A DNA stretch of 64,000 nt. Source: Cryptomeria japonica. Its lineage: Eukaryota; Streptophyta; Pinopsida; Cupressales; Cupressaceae. Positions 24,759 to 37,270 of the stretch are shown piece after piece; the stretch's first letter is position 1, and every line of letters starts with the position of its first letter. Position numbers and translations under genes: made by a program. The stretch lies in contig NC_081411.1 in the NCBI RefSeq assembly GCF_030272615.1, forward strand, positions 824,410,397-824,474,396, written 5' to 3'. The notes below the pieces were generated by a model that saw only the letters and a list, made by a program, of their open reading frames with translations, was not told where the DNA came from and did not search any database.

Positions 24759-27726
24759 TGTGAGGCCCTACCCCAACCCATCCTATCTCTTCAGTTATTT
24801 TCATTTTGGAACTATTTTGGATACTAGTTTGGACACACTATGGATATAGAACTTTTCATGATTCCGCGATTTTGGTAACATTGATATATGTGGATGCTTC
24901 ATTTCTATGCCTTGTGGATTATAGAATATTATATGATTCTAGATTAGGGTAATGTTGTGATGATGCAGGTTATTATCTGAATTTCAGGATTAGATATAAT
25001 GTTTGGAAAATGTTTGCATATATTGTAGATGGATCAAATTTTGAGGATTATGAGGAAATTGCTTTGAATTGTGACAAATTATATTTCATAATGTCAAGTC
25101 TTTGTAGAATGAATGTATTGTATTCTGATTATGTGATTTTATATTTTATATGAGGCTATTTGGGAAGTACTAATGTTTAAATTGAGATGTGCAGGAAAAT
25201 ATCCATGTGACCATGGAAATATTAGGGAGAATCAAGCCTAGGCCAATGTGCGTTAGTAAAACCAGGGGTTGTCTATTTGGAGAGACAACACCCCGTATGT
25301 ACTGTATTTTATTCGTAAATGTAAAATGTTGCATGAGTGTAATTTGTATTTATTGGAATATTTAAATTGTTTAAGGGACAATTGCCATGTGTTTATTGTG
25401 ATGTGGAATTATGTTGTAGTGTCACTTGACACCTATGTAGTATGTTGTGTTGGCAATTTGTCATGTCACCTTTTTGAAGGTTTTATTTTTGTTAATGGTT
25501 ATATCCCCTAATTATCCTTGAAGGAACCAAGAAATCTAGGTTAGAGAGCCACAAGGAAGGTCAACTCAGAGTTGACCCGTAGGTTAACTTCAGGTGGACT
25601 TTCTGAAGGTCAAATCAACTCCTAGAGTCAATTTTAGAGCTTTTCTATTAGGCCTCATGGGGTACCTATGGGTGAAGGCCAAAATTGGCCATGTGTCTTT
25701 CCCTTAGGACTTGTTTAACCACCCAAAAAAGTGGTTTTCCCAAGATGGACGAATTCCATCTATAGGAGTGCCATCCTTGGAAGGAGAACCTTCTTGGAGA
25801 TAGTAATCCCTCTTCCCCATTCCATTTCCCTTCTCTAGGCACCTAGGTTAGGGAGTGTGTAAGACCTAGGGAAGACCAACCCAATGGGAGATCACTCACT
25901 CTATCCAAGAGGTTGGAAGGAGTGAGAGAGGCCTTCTTAGGCTAAGAATGGAAGCTTAGTGAGCTAATCACCCACTCTCCACTTTTGGAGATTTTTGGAA
26001 AAATTTGAAAGGAAAAACCAGTTTTAGAGAATTTAGAGGAATTGGGTGGCCAAGATTTGCAGAAAGTTGTGTGGATTGGGCAGCTCATCTTCAACCAAGT
26101 TTAGAATACCTATTGGCAGGATAAGGTTGGTTGTTATCTCCTCTTGTTTATGTTGTTTATGTTAGCTATGTTGTTTTGTTGAAGGAAAAAAATTTGCTTG
26201 TAAAGGAAGTGTGTATGTATAATGTTGTAGAAGGAAATAATGTGTAGTTTTATTCTATGTTTTTCTGTTTTGTGTTTTTGTTTTGGGAGTGTCCAAGATC
26301 TCCTACTCTTGGGAGAGTAGGATGATCTTGGGGTGGAAGAAGCATGACAGCCTTGGGTGAGAGGCTCTCCTTAAGGAGAGTGATCTCAAGGGTGTCCTTT
26401 GTGACCCTTGCTGCATAGCCTTGTGTATGCATTTGGGGGTCATAAGGGGAGAGAAATGGCTTTGAGCCTTTGGGGGGGCATAAGGTGGTTGGGATGAATT
26501 CTGATTGAGTATTTTGTGTTGCCATGAGGTGGCTTGTGATATTCTTTTTGGCTGCAGTCTCCCCAACGGTACTTGGTCCACTTCCACCCATAGATTGATC
26601 TCCACAAATGTGGTGATAGTGTAGCTTGGGATGGGAAAGTGTATGTGTTGTGTGTTTGCCCTATTGTTATGTTGTATTGCTTGGTTGTAACCCGTCTAGA
26701 TCTTGATTCTCCTAGCTCGGGGGTGGCTTCTGGTAAGCCTAGGCTGGGAGGTGAGCATCCCATGGTCACAGTCCTAAAATTTACTTGCAGGTGGCTTGGG
26801 AAAAATATTAGGAGTTGTAGATTGATGTGTTGCAGACTTCTATTCAGAATTCTTATTTTTATTTTAATGCAAAAAAAAAGAGAAAAAAAAAAAGAAGAGA
26901 AAGTGCAGATGTAAATATAGGACTTAAAATGATTCTGTTTCTATTTGAATAAATGTAATTTTTATTTTCTGTGTAAAGATTAGAGAAAGATGACTGTTTA
27001 GAAATTCTACCCATTTTCATATTTGGGCTATTGTAACTTATCATTCTGGAAAGTAATGTAAATTTTTATTATATTTTGATGCCTATTGTGTTGTAGAAGA
27101 CTACATTTAAATTTGGTCTGTAACATGTTTAGTTACTGCAATATTAAAGAAAAGCAACAGAAAAATGCATTAGGATTCCTTATTTACTATTCATTAGTTT
27201 ATTTACTGCATTAGTAGGGAAAAGAAAAAGAAATGCAGTAGGGTTATTATTTACTTGCATAGTGTAAATTCTGTAATTTTATGACTGTTTTTAAAAAAAA
27301 AGAGTGAACTAGTATTGTTTTTTTTATTTCTCACTATTTACTTGCATAGTTTAGATTTTGTTATTTTATGACTGTTAAAAGAAAACCAGAACTATTTTAT
27401 TTCTGTAGCAAGTTTAAATAAAAGAAAGAAATAAATAGATCTATTCTAAATGCTGTTAGAAGACTTAAAACGGAATGTAGATGGTTAAAAACCTCAGATC
27501 AATATAAGGGTTTTAACCCTATTACTTCAACACTTAGTCATATATATCTCTATATGTATATAAGTATATGTATTGAAAATATATACCTATATAGATATAA
27601 AGTATATATATACATATAAGCTTCCTGTAATGTGCATACCCCTGTAACAACAAAATAAAGGATGCATTTTGAACTTGTGCACCTCTGTTTCAAACATATA
27701 AAATATAATGCAGAATAAACCCTTTA

Positions 27727-27795
<69 letters not shown>

Positions 27796-27866
27796 TGCAA
27801 TCTAAAGTCATGCTCTGTGGATGCCTGTAGAAGAAAATATCTACATATTCATAAATGATACTATGC

Positions 27867-27915
<49 letters not shown>

Positions 27916-28507
27916 CATAATATACATTGGAAATTCAAAAAAAAAACTACATCTTATACCATTTTTATCAACCCACGAAACTTATTAAAAATGTTGCAAA
28001 AAAAAAAGGGGAAGCAAGTCTCGCGGGCCACTGTGTGCAACACAGTGGACGGCCACGGCCGAACCACTGTGCTACACACAGTGGGCGGCGCCGAAGGGCA
28101 CCGCACTGTGTGTAACACAGTGGGCGGTCGCGGCCGCCACTGTGCTACGCACAGTGAACGGCGCCCGCCACTGTGTGTATACACAGTGGGCGGCGGCTAT
28201 GCCGTCCGCCACTGTGTGTACACACAGTGGGCGGCGCTGCCGCCACTGTGCATATGCACAGCGTCGCCCGAACCCCTGCGAAAACCTCCGCTCTCCCCGC
28301 ATGAAACCCTCCGCCTCCGTACCTGCAGTTACAACTCAAAAAAAAAAAAGAAAGAAAGCAAACAAAGAAAAAGGGGTAATATAAAACCCTAACCCATTCG
28401 GGTTAGGGTATAAAATGGTAAGGAGGAAATAAGGTAAGAGGTAAAATATAAAAAAAAAAGAGCAACCCTAACCCAATTTCGGGTTAGGGTTAGCATTTTA
28501 GGTAATT

Positions 28508-28548
<41 letters not shown>

Positions 28549-28618
28549 AGATTTAGATTTGAAACACTAAAATTGATTTTTAATTTATAATGAGGGTTAG
28601 AATTTAAGAATTTATAAT

Positions 28619-28668
<50 letters not shown>

Positions 28669-29501
28669 GGGGGAAATTTAAATTGGAAATTTAAAGTTAG
28701 ATTTTAGTATATAATTTGGGGTTAAGTTTATAATTGAAATATTATGGAATTTTGAACCCTGATTTTAATGTATATATATTTGGGGACAAATTTAATAATT
28801 GGATTCTTATGGGATTTTAGACTTTTGATAATAGGGGTTAATTTAATATTTGAATTATTATATGTCCTCATTCTTTAGAAATTTAATTTTATTTAATTCA
28901 AGGGGGTTAATAATAAAGGATTACTATAGTTGGGTAAACTATACGTTTAACCCAGCAATATATTTAATTAATCAATGGACGTTAGGAAAATTTATTTAGG
29001 AACCTTAAGCCCTTGAGATCGATTTTTGGTCGGATTGAAAATTAATTGACAAAATCAAGGGGTTTAGGGAAAATCAGAATTTGGCCTTAGCTTATTGTCG
29101 GTTTTAGTGGGCAAATGACATTGTAGTAAATTGAAACCCTCATCGGGTGGATGCGTATAATAAATTTTATATAAGCATCAAATAATCATTAGCAATATCA
29201 TTATATGACCTGGAATGATTTAATACGTTAAGATAGCCAATTATCCCTTGGTTTAATTAGCGACAACTTGTCTTAGGTAATTGAGCTAGCTAACTAATCG
29301 GCAATGCAAATTAATCTTCACCAAATCAAGTCACTCGCTCGAGTTGGTTATTTAACTTAACCTTAGTAAGTAAGTTTATTTACATCCTAGATAAGACAAA
29401 ACTTTAAGATACAGTTGTTATGTATTAGGATTTATAGTGAGTTCATGACGTCAAAAAAAATTTGTTGTTCCGTTTTTGTGCCCTAAAGTTTGGGCACGAC
29501 A
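24759..29501 (+). repeat. Tekay 3' LTR, 4743 bp
   Basis: Near-identical to 15072-19809, from TGTGAGGCCC to GGGCACGACA. Differences seen include T versus G at the first base, changes at about 26733 and 26806, C-to-T changes near 27857 and 29438, and (AT)n lengths at about 27729-27793, 28511-28546 and 28622-28664. Right TSD GGTTT at 29502-29506. Confidence 0.95.
28028..28263. repeat. Hairpin array in Tekay 3' LTR
   Basis: Second copy of the array at 18345-18581, again with seven dyads. Only the last dyad and its flank differ (GCGTATG to GCATATG; GCGGCG to GCGTCG). Confidence 0.9.
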
Positions 29502-29506
29502 GGTTT

Positions 29507-30200
29507 GCCATTATGGATATCATAAGGTCCTTTGATGCGAGGAGTTAGAGTAGGTGGCAGAGGTATGGAGAGGGAGGTAGTGATGGAGAGAGGGGAGGGA
29601 GCCACTGGAGAGGGAGCTACAGGTGAGGCACCTATGGATATAGGGGAGGGAGCCACTGGAGATCTTCGGTATCATATGATATTACATTTGTAGACTCGAC
29701 TTACAGCAGCTGAGACACGGGTGGAATATCTAGAGGTGGAGTTTGCAACCAGAGATATGTAGCTATTTACACGAGAGTCTAAGCTGACTATAGTGCTACA
29801 AGAGAGAGATCAGGCCATGGATAGGGTGATCCAGTTGTAGGAGAGAGTGCGGGCCTTGGAGGGAGTACCAAGATAGGGGTCATCTGTGGAGGCTTTGGCA
29901 AGGGAGATACAGAGAGCAGGTGTAGAGGTGGATTACTGGTGAGGCCTATATGAGTAGGAGGTGCCATCTAGTCGGTGGGCACTGAGTTATTCACAGATGT
30001 GGCAGGCTAGATTAGAGCGGTCTCAGAGAGTGCAAAACAGTGGGGGTGTGATGCGTCCTCTTCGGAGAGATAGGTTAGGTGGTGTAGGAGTTAGTGGAGG
30101 TTTGATGGGTCCTCCACTGAGAGATAGATCAGATGGTGCAGGGACTAGTGGGGGAGCAGGTGGTGATGGTGGTACAACATTTGGTCAGAGTGGCATCTGA
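29507..30200 (+). pseudogene. Plant mobile domain pseudogene, 3' part after the Tekay insertion
   Basis: Continues the pseudogene across the GGTTT target duplication. It reads a Gly/Glu-rich segment with GEGATGE-type repeats (29570-29670), then a coiled-coil-like heptad region (TRLTAAETRVEYLEVEF, about 29695-29745, and ERDQAMDRVIQL, about 29800-29840), then a Gly/Arg-rich tail ending near 30198. At least six stops interrupt it. A C-terminal coiled coil after the mobile domain is common in retrotransposon-linked copies (family knowledge). Confidence 0.6.
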
Positions 30201-32523
30201 GAGAGCATTTTGCATGAATGTGTTTATATTGTCATTTTGGATTGGATCTTGGATGGCTCTTGGTAGATGATTTTTTGGACTTCATTGTACTCTAAGATAT
30301 GAGGTGATATATATGAGAAGATCCCATATTCTGTGATGATATGCATGTTGATATGTATGGAGTTTATGCTTGATGGTGATTTCATGATTTATGCTTAGAT
30401 GGATACTTGTTCTTTGCTATATGTATGTGTTTTATGAAATGATTCCTAGATGTATGATTTTATGATGATTTATGCTAACATGTGGATGCAGGTTGATATA
30501 TGTGTTACTTAATGTTGTTGGGATAGAATGCATGATGTATGTAATGCCATGATGGGTTATGTATGCATAATAAAATGATGATATATGATGGTATAGATAG
30601 TATTTTGTACTTTATATCAATACAATGATGAGATAATGATATGCGATGATGTTAATGTAATGCTTTGAATAAATGATTTATTTATGGATATTCATCTGGA
30701 TGGTTTAAAAATGAATGTATATGTGGATAAACAAATGTAAAGTACAAATGTTTAAATGATGATTTTCTAAATGAATGCATATGTATAATGTATGAACCAA
30801 TGTTTGAGGCAAATGGTTTTATGATTCTAAAATGTCAAAATATGATGAAGTAAAATGATAATGTGATTATAATGCAATGCATGGTTAATGAATAACTGCA
30901 CCTTAATGCAATTAAGAGGAATAATGAAGGCAATCTAATGAATCCTAAGTGAGATAAAATGAGTATAAGAATATACTAAAAATGGATGAATGAATGCACT
31001 TTTAACTAATGAATAGATAGATGAATATATGCAACTATGGAAACCTAAACAAATGTATGATATATAAGTGTTGAAATGATGATAAATGATGATCACTAAC
31101 TAATGTTAAATGAATGTATAGTAATGAGTAATAATGGTGGGAAATGCAAATAAGGACAATTATTTATAGAAGTGAATCTAAATGTCATGAGTGTAATAAT
31201 GAAATGATATAATGATACTTAATGCAAGTAAATGAGAATGAACTATATGGGGTAAGTGCAACTAAAAGGATATTAAATGCATGCTAATGAATGGCTAAAG
31301 AATAGTGCAAATGTAACTAAATGAAATGGAATGATGATGTGATAATGATAGATGACTACAAGGTTGTTTAGACTTTGCATGATGCACTTGGTGATGTATC
31401 AGAGTACTTTGTCGCGATTGTATCCAAGACCAACTTAATTTTCACATAACTGCTCATATATTAACTTTGTTCACACTTGCATGCAAAACTATGTATATGA
31501 ATAATGAATGAGTAAATGGATGGACGATATGCAATTAAATGCAATATAAACAGATGAGATGAAATGATGATCCATAGTGCTTTATTTTTCATCATCAAGC
31601 TTGAAAATGTTGTAAGAGAATACAAGAAACTTGACATAATGATTCAAGATGACCTGAGTATTTCGTACATGGATTTTGATATAGCAAGTTAATACAAACA
31701 ACTTGATATAATGGGTCAAGTTGACCTGAGTATTGCTTTCGGAACAGACAAGGATCATCTCCTTTCATGCATGACTTGGATCATCCTCCTTGATCTTCGG
31801 CTGATCATATCCTGAGACAAGTTCATACCGTAATAAGAGATAAAAACCTTTATCTAGTTTGGATGAGGTAGGAGGAATCAAAGAAAGAGAATTGTACCTA
31901 TAAGCAAATAGCTTATATACAGAATAAAGAATACGGATCCTTGGTAATGGTTCATGCTCACATGGTTGAGGTATATGCTATAGTCAACAAGCCATAGTGA
32001 TCTATGATTGTATTTTGCCTATGATCACGTAGCTTAGTGAACTTCCCACATAGACACCATTAGGACATGCCCCAAAACTTCATCGAGATAATGCGCAGAA
32101 GATACACACAATGCTGTAGGAACCTAATATAAATAAATAACCCACAAATCAACCAAGTATTTGATAGCTTAAACATAATTTTCTTGTCAAAGAAAAATGT
32201 CATCTTGTCTTTGCTTTGGTAAGGAAGGATGCATCCTTGTTGAAGATAGTTTGAGTGTTGATGTTGATTGTTTGGTTGATCAGATAAGTGGTGATCGTTG
32301 GAGTTTTTCACAATGTTTGTTTGGTACCTTCTTTTAAAAATGTATGTACAAGGTGTGGCCATTTTTTTGATTGATTTTTTTTAATGTTTTCTGATGTTTT
32401 TGGTATTTCATGAGACAAATTTTTCAATGTTTTTGGATTTTGTGAGATAGTTTTAAAATGAAGAACATTGGTGAATCTCAAAACAATGTAGTATCCACTT
32501 CCATCAAACTTGATTAAGGGTGT
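30201..32523 (-). repeat. AT-rich stretch; right part probably 3' LTR of Tat-like element A
   Basis: No gene. From 30200 to about 31360 it is low-complexity with many ATGATG/AATGAATG words. From about 31400 to 32520 (minus sense) it reads like an LTR: a TATA candidate TATATAAG at 31912-31919 and a 43-bp direct repeat at 31621-31663 and 31692-31734 (core CTTGAYATAATG..TCAAG.TGACCTGAGTATT). It lies just past the integrase and a purine tract. I cannot place LTR edges or a TSD, so the 3' LTR call is inference. Confidence 0.4.
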
Positions 32524-32540
32524 TGCCCCCAGTTTCTAGA
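32524..32540 (-). other. Possible polypurine tract of element A
   Basis: Minus strand reads TCTAGAAACTGGGGGCA, downstream of the integrase remnant. G-run tracts of this kind precede the 3' LTR in Tat/Ogre elements, but the next bases do not start with TG, so the LTR edge is unclear. Confidence 0.35.
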
Positions 32541-32880
32541 TATGACTATGAAAAAGAGGGATACAAGATGCATGAAGTACTTTCTTGATTTTGTAGATCA
32601 ATAACAAGCCGTGGTTTGGATGGATGCATGAGTGTATGAAATGAATGTGATCGCAACAAGTCTAAAAGACAATGAATCCATAGCCTTTACAAGTGGTGTT
32701 TGTTTTCCAGGTTTTCACCATTGTACCTACCCAAGGTGCCACCGGAGTGGTTGTTCACCATTTGGATGCATGATTTTTCTTTACTTTTTTGATGTTTTTG
32801 TATGTTTCTTTAGGATGTTTATCTAGATGGTTTTGGTGGTTTTCCCGATATAAATGAGAGCCTGATGCTCTATGCAACTT
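32541..32880 (-). other. Spacer between integrase remnant and purine tract of element A
   Basis: I see no ORF with a recognisable domain here. The plus-strand ORF at 32632-32826 has no family match that I recognise. Confidence 0.3.
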
Positions 32881-32899
32881 ATGTATAAAATCATTTGAG

Positions 32900-33990
32900 G
32901 TGCATGTTGTTGATCGGATCTGCTAGCGGTTCTCCTTTTGAAGTAGCCAACTGATATACCCCAGACCCAAATACAGCAGTAATAACATATGGACCCATCC
33001 AATTTGATTCAAACTTTCCCTGATGCTCTTGGTTGGGTTGGTTATGAGGATTTTCTCAAAGAACAAGATCACCTACCTCGAATGTACGAGGTCTAACCCA
33101 ATGATTATAGCTTCTTCTCATGCGCTGCTGATATGCTTTGAGGTGATTGTATGCAGCTTGTTGTTTCTCATCAAGTAGCTCTAAGTTCTGAAGATGTGCT
33201 ACCTTGTAGGCTTCATCATCAATGAGATTATGCAAGGAAATCCACAGTGATGGTATCTCAACCTCAATAGGAAGGATAGCTTCTGCACCATAGACTAGTG
33301 AGTAGGGAGTTGCGCCTGTAGGGGTTCGAATACTAGTTTGATATGCCCATAGTGTTGGATTCAATTGAGCATGCCAATCATGACTGGCATCATTGACTGT
33401 CTTCTTGAGGATTCTTAATATGTTCTTGTTTGATGCTTTGGGTTGACCATTGCCTTGTGGGTAATAGGGTGTGGAAAAGCGGTGTTGGATGTGAAAATTT
33501 TCATAGAGATCACAAACATCCTGATTTTTGAATGGAAGACCGTAATCTGTGATAATAGACATGGGTACACCATACCGGTAGATGATGTAATTAAGGATGA
33601 ATGAGGCGATCTGGTTGCCAGTGACTTGGGTAAGTGGAACAACTTCGATCCACTTTGTGAAGTATTCGGTGGCGGTAATAATGAATTTGTGGTCGTTGGA
33701 TGAAGATGGATGGATTTTACCCACAAGGTCAAGTCCCCATTGACAAAAAGGCCATGGTGTTGTGATTGGTTGTAATTCCTATGCTGGTGCATGTATCAGG
33801 TCTCCATGAACTTGGCACTTCTTGCACTTTTTGACAAAGTAGTAGGAGTCTTTTTCCATGGACGACCAATAGTATCCAATGTGCATGAGTTTCTTGGCTA
33901 GTGACGGACCGCTTGCATAAGTTCTACAAATTCGTTCATGTACCTCTTCCAAGGCCTTTGATATCTCATCCTGTTTGAGACATCAAAGGA
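32900..33990 (-). pseudogene. Element A integrase, decayed
   Basis: Minus-strand reading gives a HHCC-type zinc finger (YWSSMEKDSYYFVKKCKKCQVH, about 33810-33880), then the core with FCQWGLDLV near 33745, KFIITATEYFTKWIEVVPL from about 33700, a TDYGLPF segment near 33545 and PQGNGQPKASNKNI near 33440. The acidic residue expected in that last motif appears as Lys, so the catalytic triad is probably lost. A GDLVL-type C-terminal segment follows at 33056-33070. Frame breaks and stops occur on both sides. Integrase clearly of the Tat/Ogre-Athila kind. Confidence 0.8.
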
Positions 33991-34189
33991 GAGTACCATC
34001 AAGACTGCGTCGATATAGGGTTTTAGCAATAATGGTATATTGAGCGGTTTGGCGAATGAAGGTTTTACGTTGGTTATTCAATTGGTTAGGAGGAAGTGTG
34101 TGATCGTGGAGATAGGTGTAGAACTCATTGTACCATGGGGTTTTGGACTCAATAAGGTGGCATACCATCTCAGATTTGGGGATATCATA

Positions 34190-34990
34190 AGCAAAAATCC
34201 AAAGCTGTTTGACCAAGAACTCATAGCGTGTTGAATTTTTTGGAAGATCTAGGAAAGAAGCAATAGTAGCCATAGCATCAGCTGCTTGATTCTGATCTCT
34301 AGGTATCTGTTCAAAGGTGATAGTAGTAAATGATGCCTTTAGCTTGTCCACCATTTGTTTGTATAGCATGAGTTTGTCATCCTTGGTTTAATATTCATCT
34401 GTTGCTTGTTGAATGACCAGTTGGGAGTCTCCATATACTTACAGTTCTTGTAACTTCCATTGTATGGCTAGCCTGAGTCCTATGATCAAGGCCTCATATT
34501 TAGCTATGTTGTTTGTGCATGGAAATGTGAGCCTGTAAGACTTCGGGATACTATCACCTTGAGGTGTGATAAACATAATGCGCACCCCTGAGCCATGCCT
34601 AGTGTATGAACCATCAAAGTATAGTTTCCATGGTTGTGTGGTTGTGAGCATGAATATCTCTTCATCTGGAAAATTGGAAATGAAAGGATGATCTCCTATG
34701 AGTGGTGCATCAGCCAACTGATCTACAATAACTTGTCCTTTGATAGCCTTACGGTCCACATACTCGATATCAAATTCATTGACAATCATCACCCATTTGG
34801 CCAAACGACCAGTCAATGCAGCTTTACAAAGTAAGTACTTGAGTGGATCGATCTTTGCAATGAGTTGTACCTTGTGTGTTAATAGATAGTGCCTCAATTT
34901 AGTGGCTACCAAGATTACCGCTAGGCAAGCTCACTCAATAGGTGTGTAATTGAGTTCATAGCCAACTAGTGTACGAGAGATGTATTAAAT
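34190..34990 (-). pseudogene. Element A tandem RNase H domains (gypsy type, then RVT_3 type)
   Basis: First a decayed gypsy RNase H: YELNYTPIE near 34940, then RHYLLTHKVQLIAKIDPLKY (about 34830-34890) and ADAPL. Next comes a second RNase H of the archaeal/RVT_3 type: LYFDGSYTRHGSG near 34600, CTNNIAKYEALIIGL near 34500, and a C-terminal PRDQNQAADAMATIA near 34270. The dual arrangement RT, RNase H, RVT_3 RNase H, integrase is the Tat/Ogre signature (established). The Glu expected in the second domain reads Lys here (AKYEAL). Several stops. Confidence 0.78.
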
Positions 34991-36081
34991 AGCACACTCT
35001 TTCCCTTCTGCATTGTGTTGTGCCAATAGTACACCTAATGTTGTACTTGTTGCTTATATATAGAGAAATAGAGGCCTACTTGGATCTAGTGGAATTAGCA
35101 ATGGCGTATTCATGAGATAGTCTTTAAGCATCTTTAATTCTTGTTGGCATTTATCATCCCACTGAAAGCAGATGTTTTTGTGTAACAGGTGTGTAAATGG
35201 GTGACACTTATCTGTCAGTTGTGCAATGAATCTTTGGATGGATTGAAGTCGCCCTTGTAGTGTTCTTAGCTAGCTAATGTTCTTGGGAGGTGGCATGTCC
35301 ATGATTACCTTGACCTTTGCTGGATCGACCTCAATACCTTTGCTTGAGACAATGTATCCTAGAAGCTTCCCTGAGGTTACTCCAAAAACACATTTCTTTG
35401 GGTTGAGTCGAACATGATATTGTTCTAGTCTATCAAATATTTACTCTAATATTTCCAAATGACCTTCTCTTGTGAGTGATTTTGCCAGTAAGTCATCAAC
35501 ATAATCTTCCATTATAGTATGCATCATGTCATCAAAGATGGTGGTTATTGCTCATTGATAGGTCGCTCCTGCATTCTTTAGACCAAAAGGCATGACATTC
35601 CAGCAGTGTGTTTCCCATGGGCATGTAAAGGTTGTCTTATGTTGATCCTATGGTACAATTTTTATTTGACTATATCCTAAAAAGCCATCCATGAGTGAAA
35701 GCATGGCATGTCCTGCTGTTAGGTCTACTATGATGTCAATATTTGGTAGGGGGGAGTCATCCTTAGGACATGACTTATTTAGATATCTGAAGTTAGTACA
35801 AATATGGATGCCCCCATGTGGTTTGTCGACAAGCACAATGTTGGATATCCAATCCATATAATCAATTGGTCAAATAAAACCAACATCCAGGAGTTTCTTA
35901 AGTTTTGCTTTGACTAGTACCGCAATCTGAGGGTGCATCTTGCAAAGCTTCTCTTGACAGGCTTAGCTCCTTTTGCTACTATGAGGTGATGCATGACTAA
36001 ATCTGGATCAAGGCCAAGCATGTCTACATATGACCATGTGAAGTTGATCTGACACTTGTGGAAGAACTCTATAAACTTAGG
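34991..36081 (-). pseudogene. Element A reverse transcriptase, decayed
   Basis: Minus-strand pieces in order: MHHLIVAKGAKPVKR (about 35940-36000), YMDWISNIVLV..GGIHICTNFRYLN (35790-35857), SLMDGFLGYSQIKI (35650-35700), the active site DYVDDLLAKS near 35480, then GVTSGKLLGYIVSSKGIEVDPAKV-like text near 35330-35390. Many stops and frameshifts. Tat-like RT by context and motif wording. Confidence 0.8.
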
Positions 36082-37265
36082 CTATTCCTCTGGAGTTAAA
36101 AGAGATGCCAAATGTATATGGTGAGGTGTGTCAAGAGTCCCCACATTGTATTCTTTTGTGTCCTCAATGAGAATCATTGATCTTTTCTGCTTTATACTAG
36201 AGGGAAGGATGTCAAACCTTTCATCCTCGGGTGCCTCAAAGAGGTTTTCACCATTGGATACACTCTTTCTTTTTACTTTTGTGGGATCAAACAGTGCCAC
36301 AGTGTGGTTTTCACTGGAAGATCCATGTTTTATTATTATATTTTTGTAGCTGAAAGGTTTGGCATCCGCCTCAAAGTATGCGGTGCTATTAAGTTCAATG
36401 GCAAATCCAGCTTTGTGATCCTCGCTTGGTATGTTATCCCGTAGTTCCAGAAAGTCAATGATTGCCTCATCATTTTGGAAATGGTCAAGACATGGGGGAT
36501 TAGATTGATTCCATTCGATGAGTTCAGGATGGATAATAGGCATTATTGCATCGATAAGGTTAAGTTCATTAGATGTATTGGTGAGGGTTAAGACGTTATG
36601 GTGAAGGTCGTTGATGGTACTCTCCCTATCAGAATCAGGCATAGGATGCGATGTAGGGTCAATGGAAGGTGTTTCCAGCTCAGGAACCTAAGAGGTCTTT
36701 ATGTGTGCTTCTCTGTAAATAGGGATGTCTTTGCGGGGTGGAGGTAGTGATGTGTCTTCCTCATCTGAAGTATTAAGCTATATGGAATCGAATGCCCACT
36801 CATGTGAGTCAGTTTCTAAGTCACTTTCCAATAACCGGTTAGTGTACCATATTGGGATATCCTTTGAGTTAAATACTGTAGGTGTGATCAGGTGATGTAC
36901 TTGTGTAGATGAAATGATCGATGCTATAGGAAGGATTATGGGGATCAATGAATCTGATACTGGGAGTATCGGTAGTGTTGACTCTATTGCTTCTGCTAGA
37001 ACTGCTGATGTCATAGATATTGCCATGGGTTCTGATACAGTAGCTGTTGTTGATGGTGTTATTGCTGGTTTGTTTGGTTGGATGATTGGCTTTGTGGATA
37101 GTTTGGCTGGGATTTCTAGCCTCAATGGGGCAAGTGCTATGGTTTTTAATGCTGTTTTTATAATCAAAGGTGACCTCTTTGTATTTCTAGCCTCAATGGG
37201 GCAAGTGCTATGGTTTTTAATGTTGCTTTTATAATCAAAGGTGACCTCTTTGTATTAGGTTGATA
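36082..37265 (-). pseudogene. Element A linker between protease/G-patch and RT
   Basis: Two open stretches (36082-36642 and 36778-37167, minus) encode Ser/Thr/Pro/Ile-rich and acidic linker sequence ending in an HHIHLASLLTPEE-type segment just before RT. No domain recognised. It is separated from the protease half by the B1 solo LTR: the TAGAG target duplication at 37266-37270 pairs with 51820-51824. A 71-bp tandem duplication lies at 37112-37253. Confidence 0.6.
37112..37253. repeat. 71-bp tandem duplication in element A linker
   Basis: The unit beginning ATTTCTAGCCTCAATGGGGC occurs at 37112-37182 and 37183-37253 with two visible differences. 71 is not a multiple of three, so the duplication shifts the old reading frame. 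Confidence 0.85.
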
Positions 37266-37270
37266 TAGAG
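37266..37270 (+). other. Target-site duplication TAGAG (left) of solo LTR B1
   Basis: TAGAG at 37266-37270, followed by TGTTATCACT, pairs with TAGAG at 51820-51824, preceded by CTTGCA. Both flanks belong to element A. I reached it by searching many TG/CA candidates, so a chance match is possible; agreement with the B2 LTR ends supports it. Confidence 0.65.

Larger units (their letters stand above)
15072..29501 (+). mobile_element. Complete Tekay-type Ty3/Gypsy chromovirus, 14.4 kb
   Basis: Two LTRs (15072-19809 and 24759-29501), primer site, gag, CCHC, protease, RT, RNase H, integrase, chromodomain, polypurine tract and a perfect 5-bp TSD. The order protease-RT-RNase H-integrase is Ty3/Gypsy; the C-terminal chromodomain and LTRs near 4.7 kb point to the Tekay/Del clade. 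The LTR pair differs at about nine sites by eye plus length changes in (AT)n tracts, so insertion is recent. gag-pol nevertheless has two in-frame TAG codons, so this copy would need help in trans. Confidence 0.95.
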
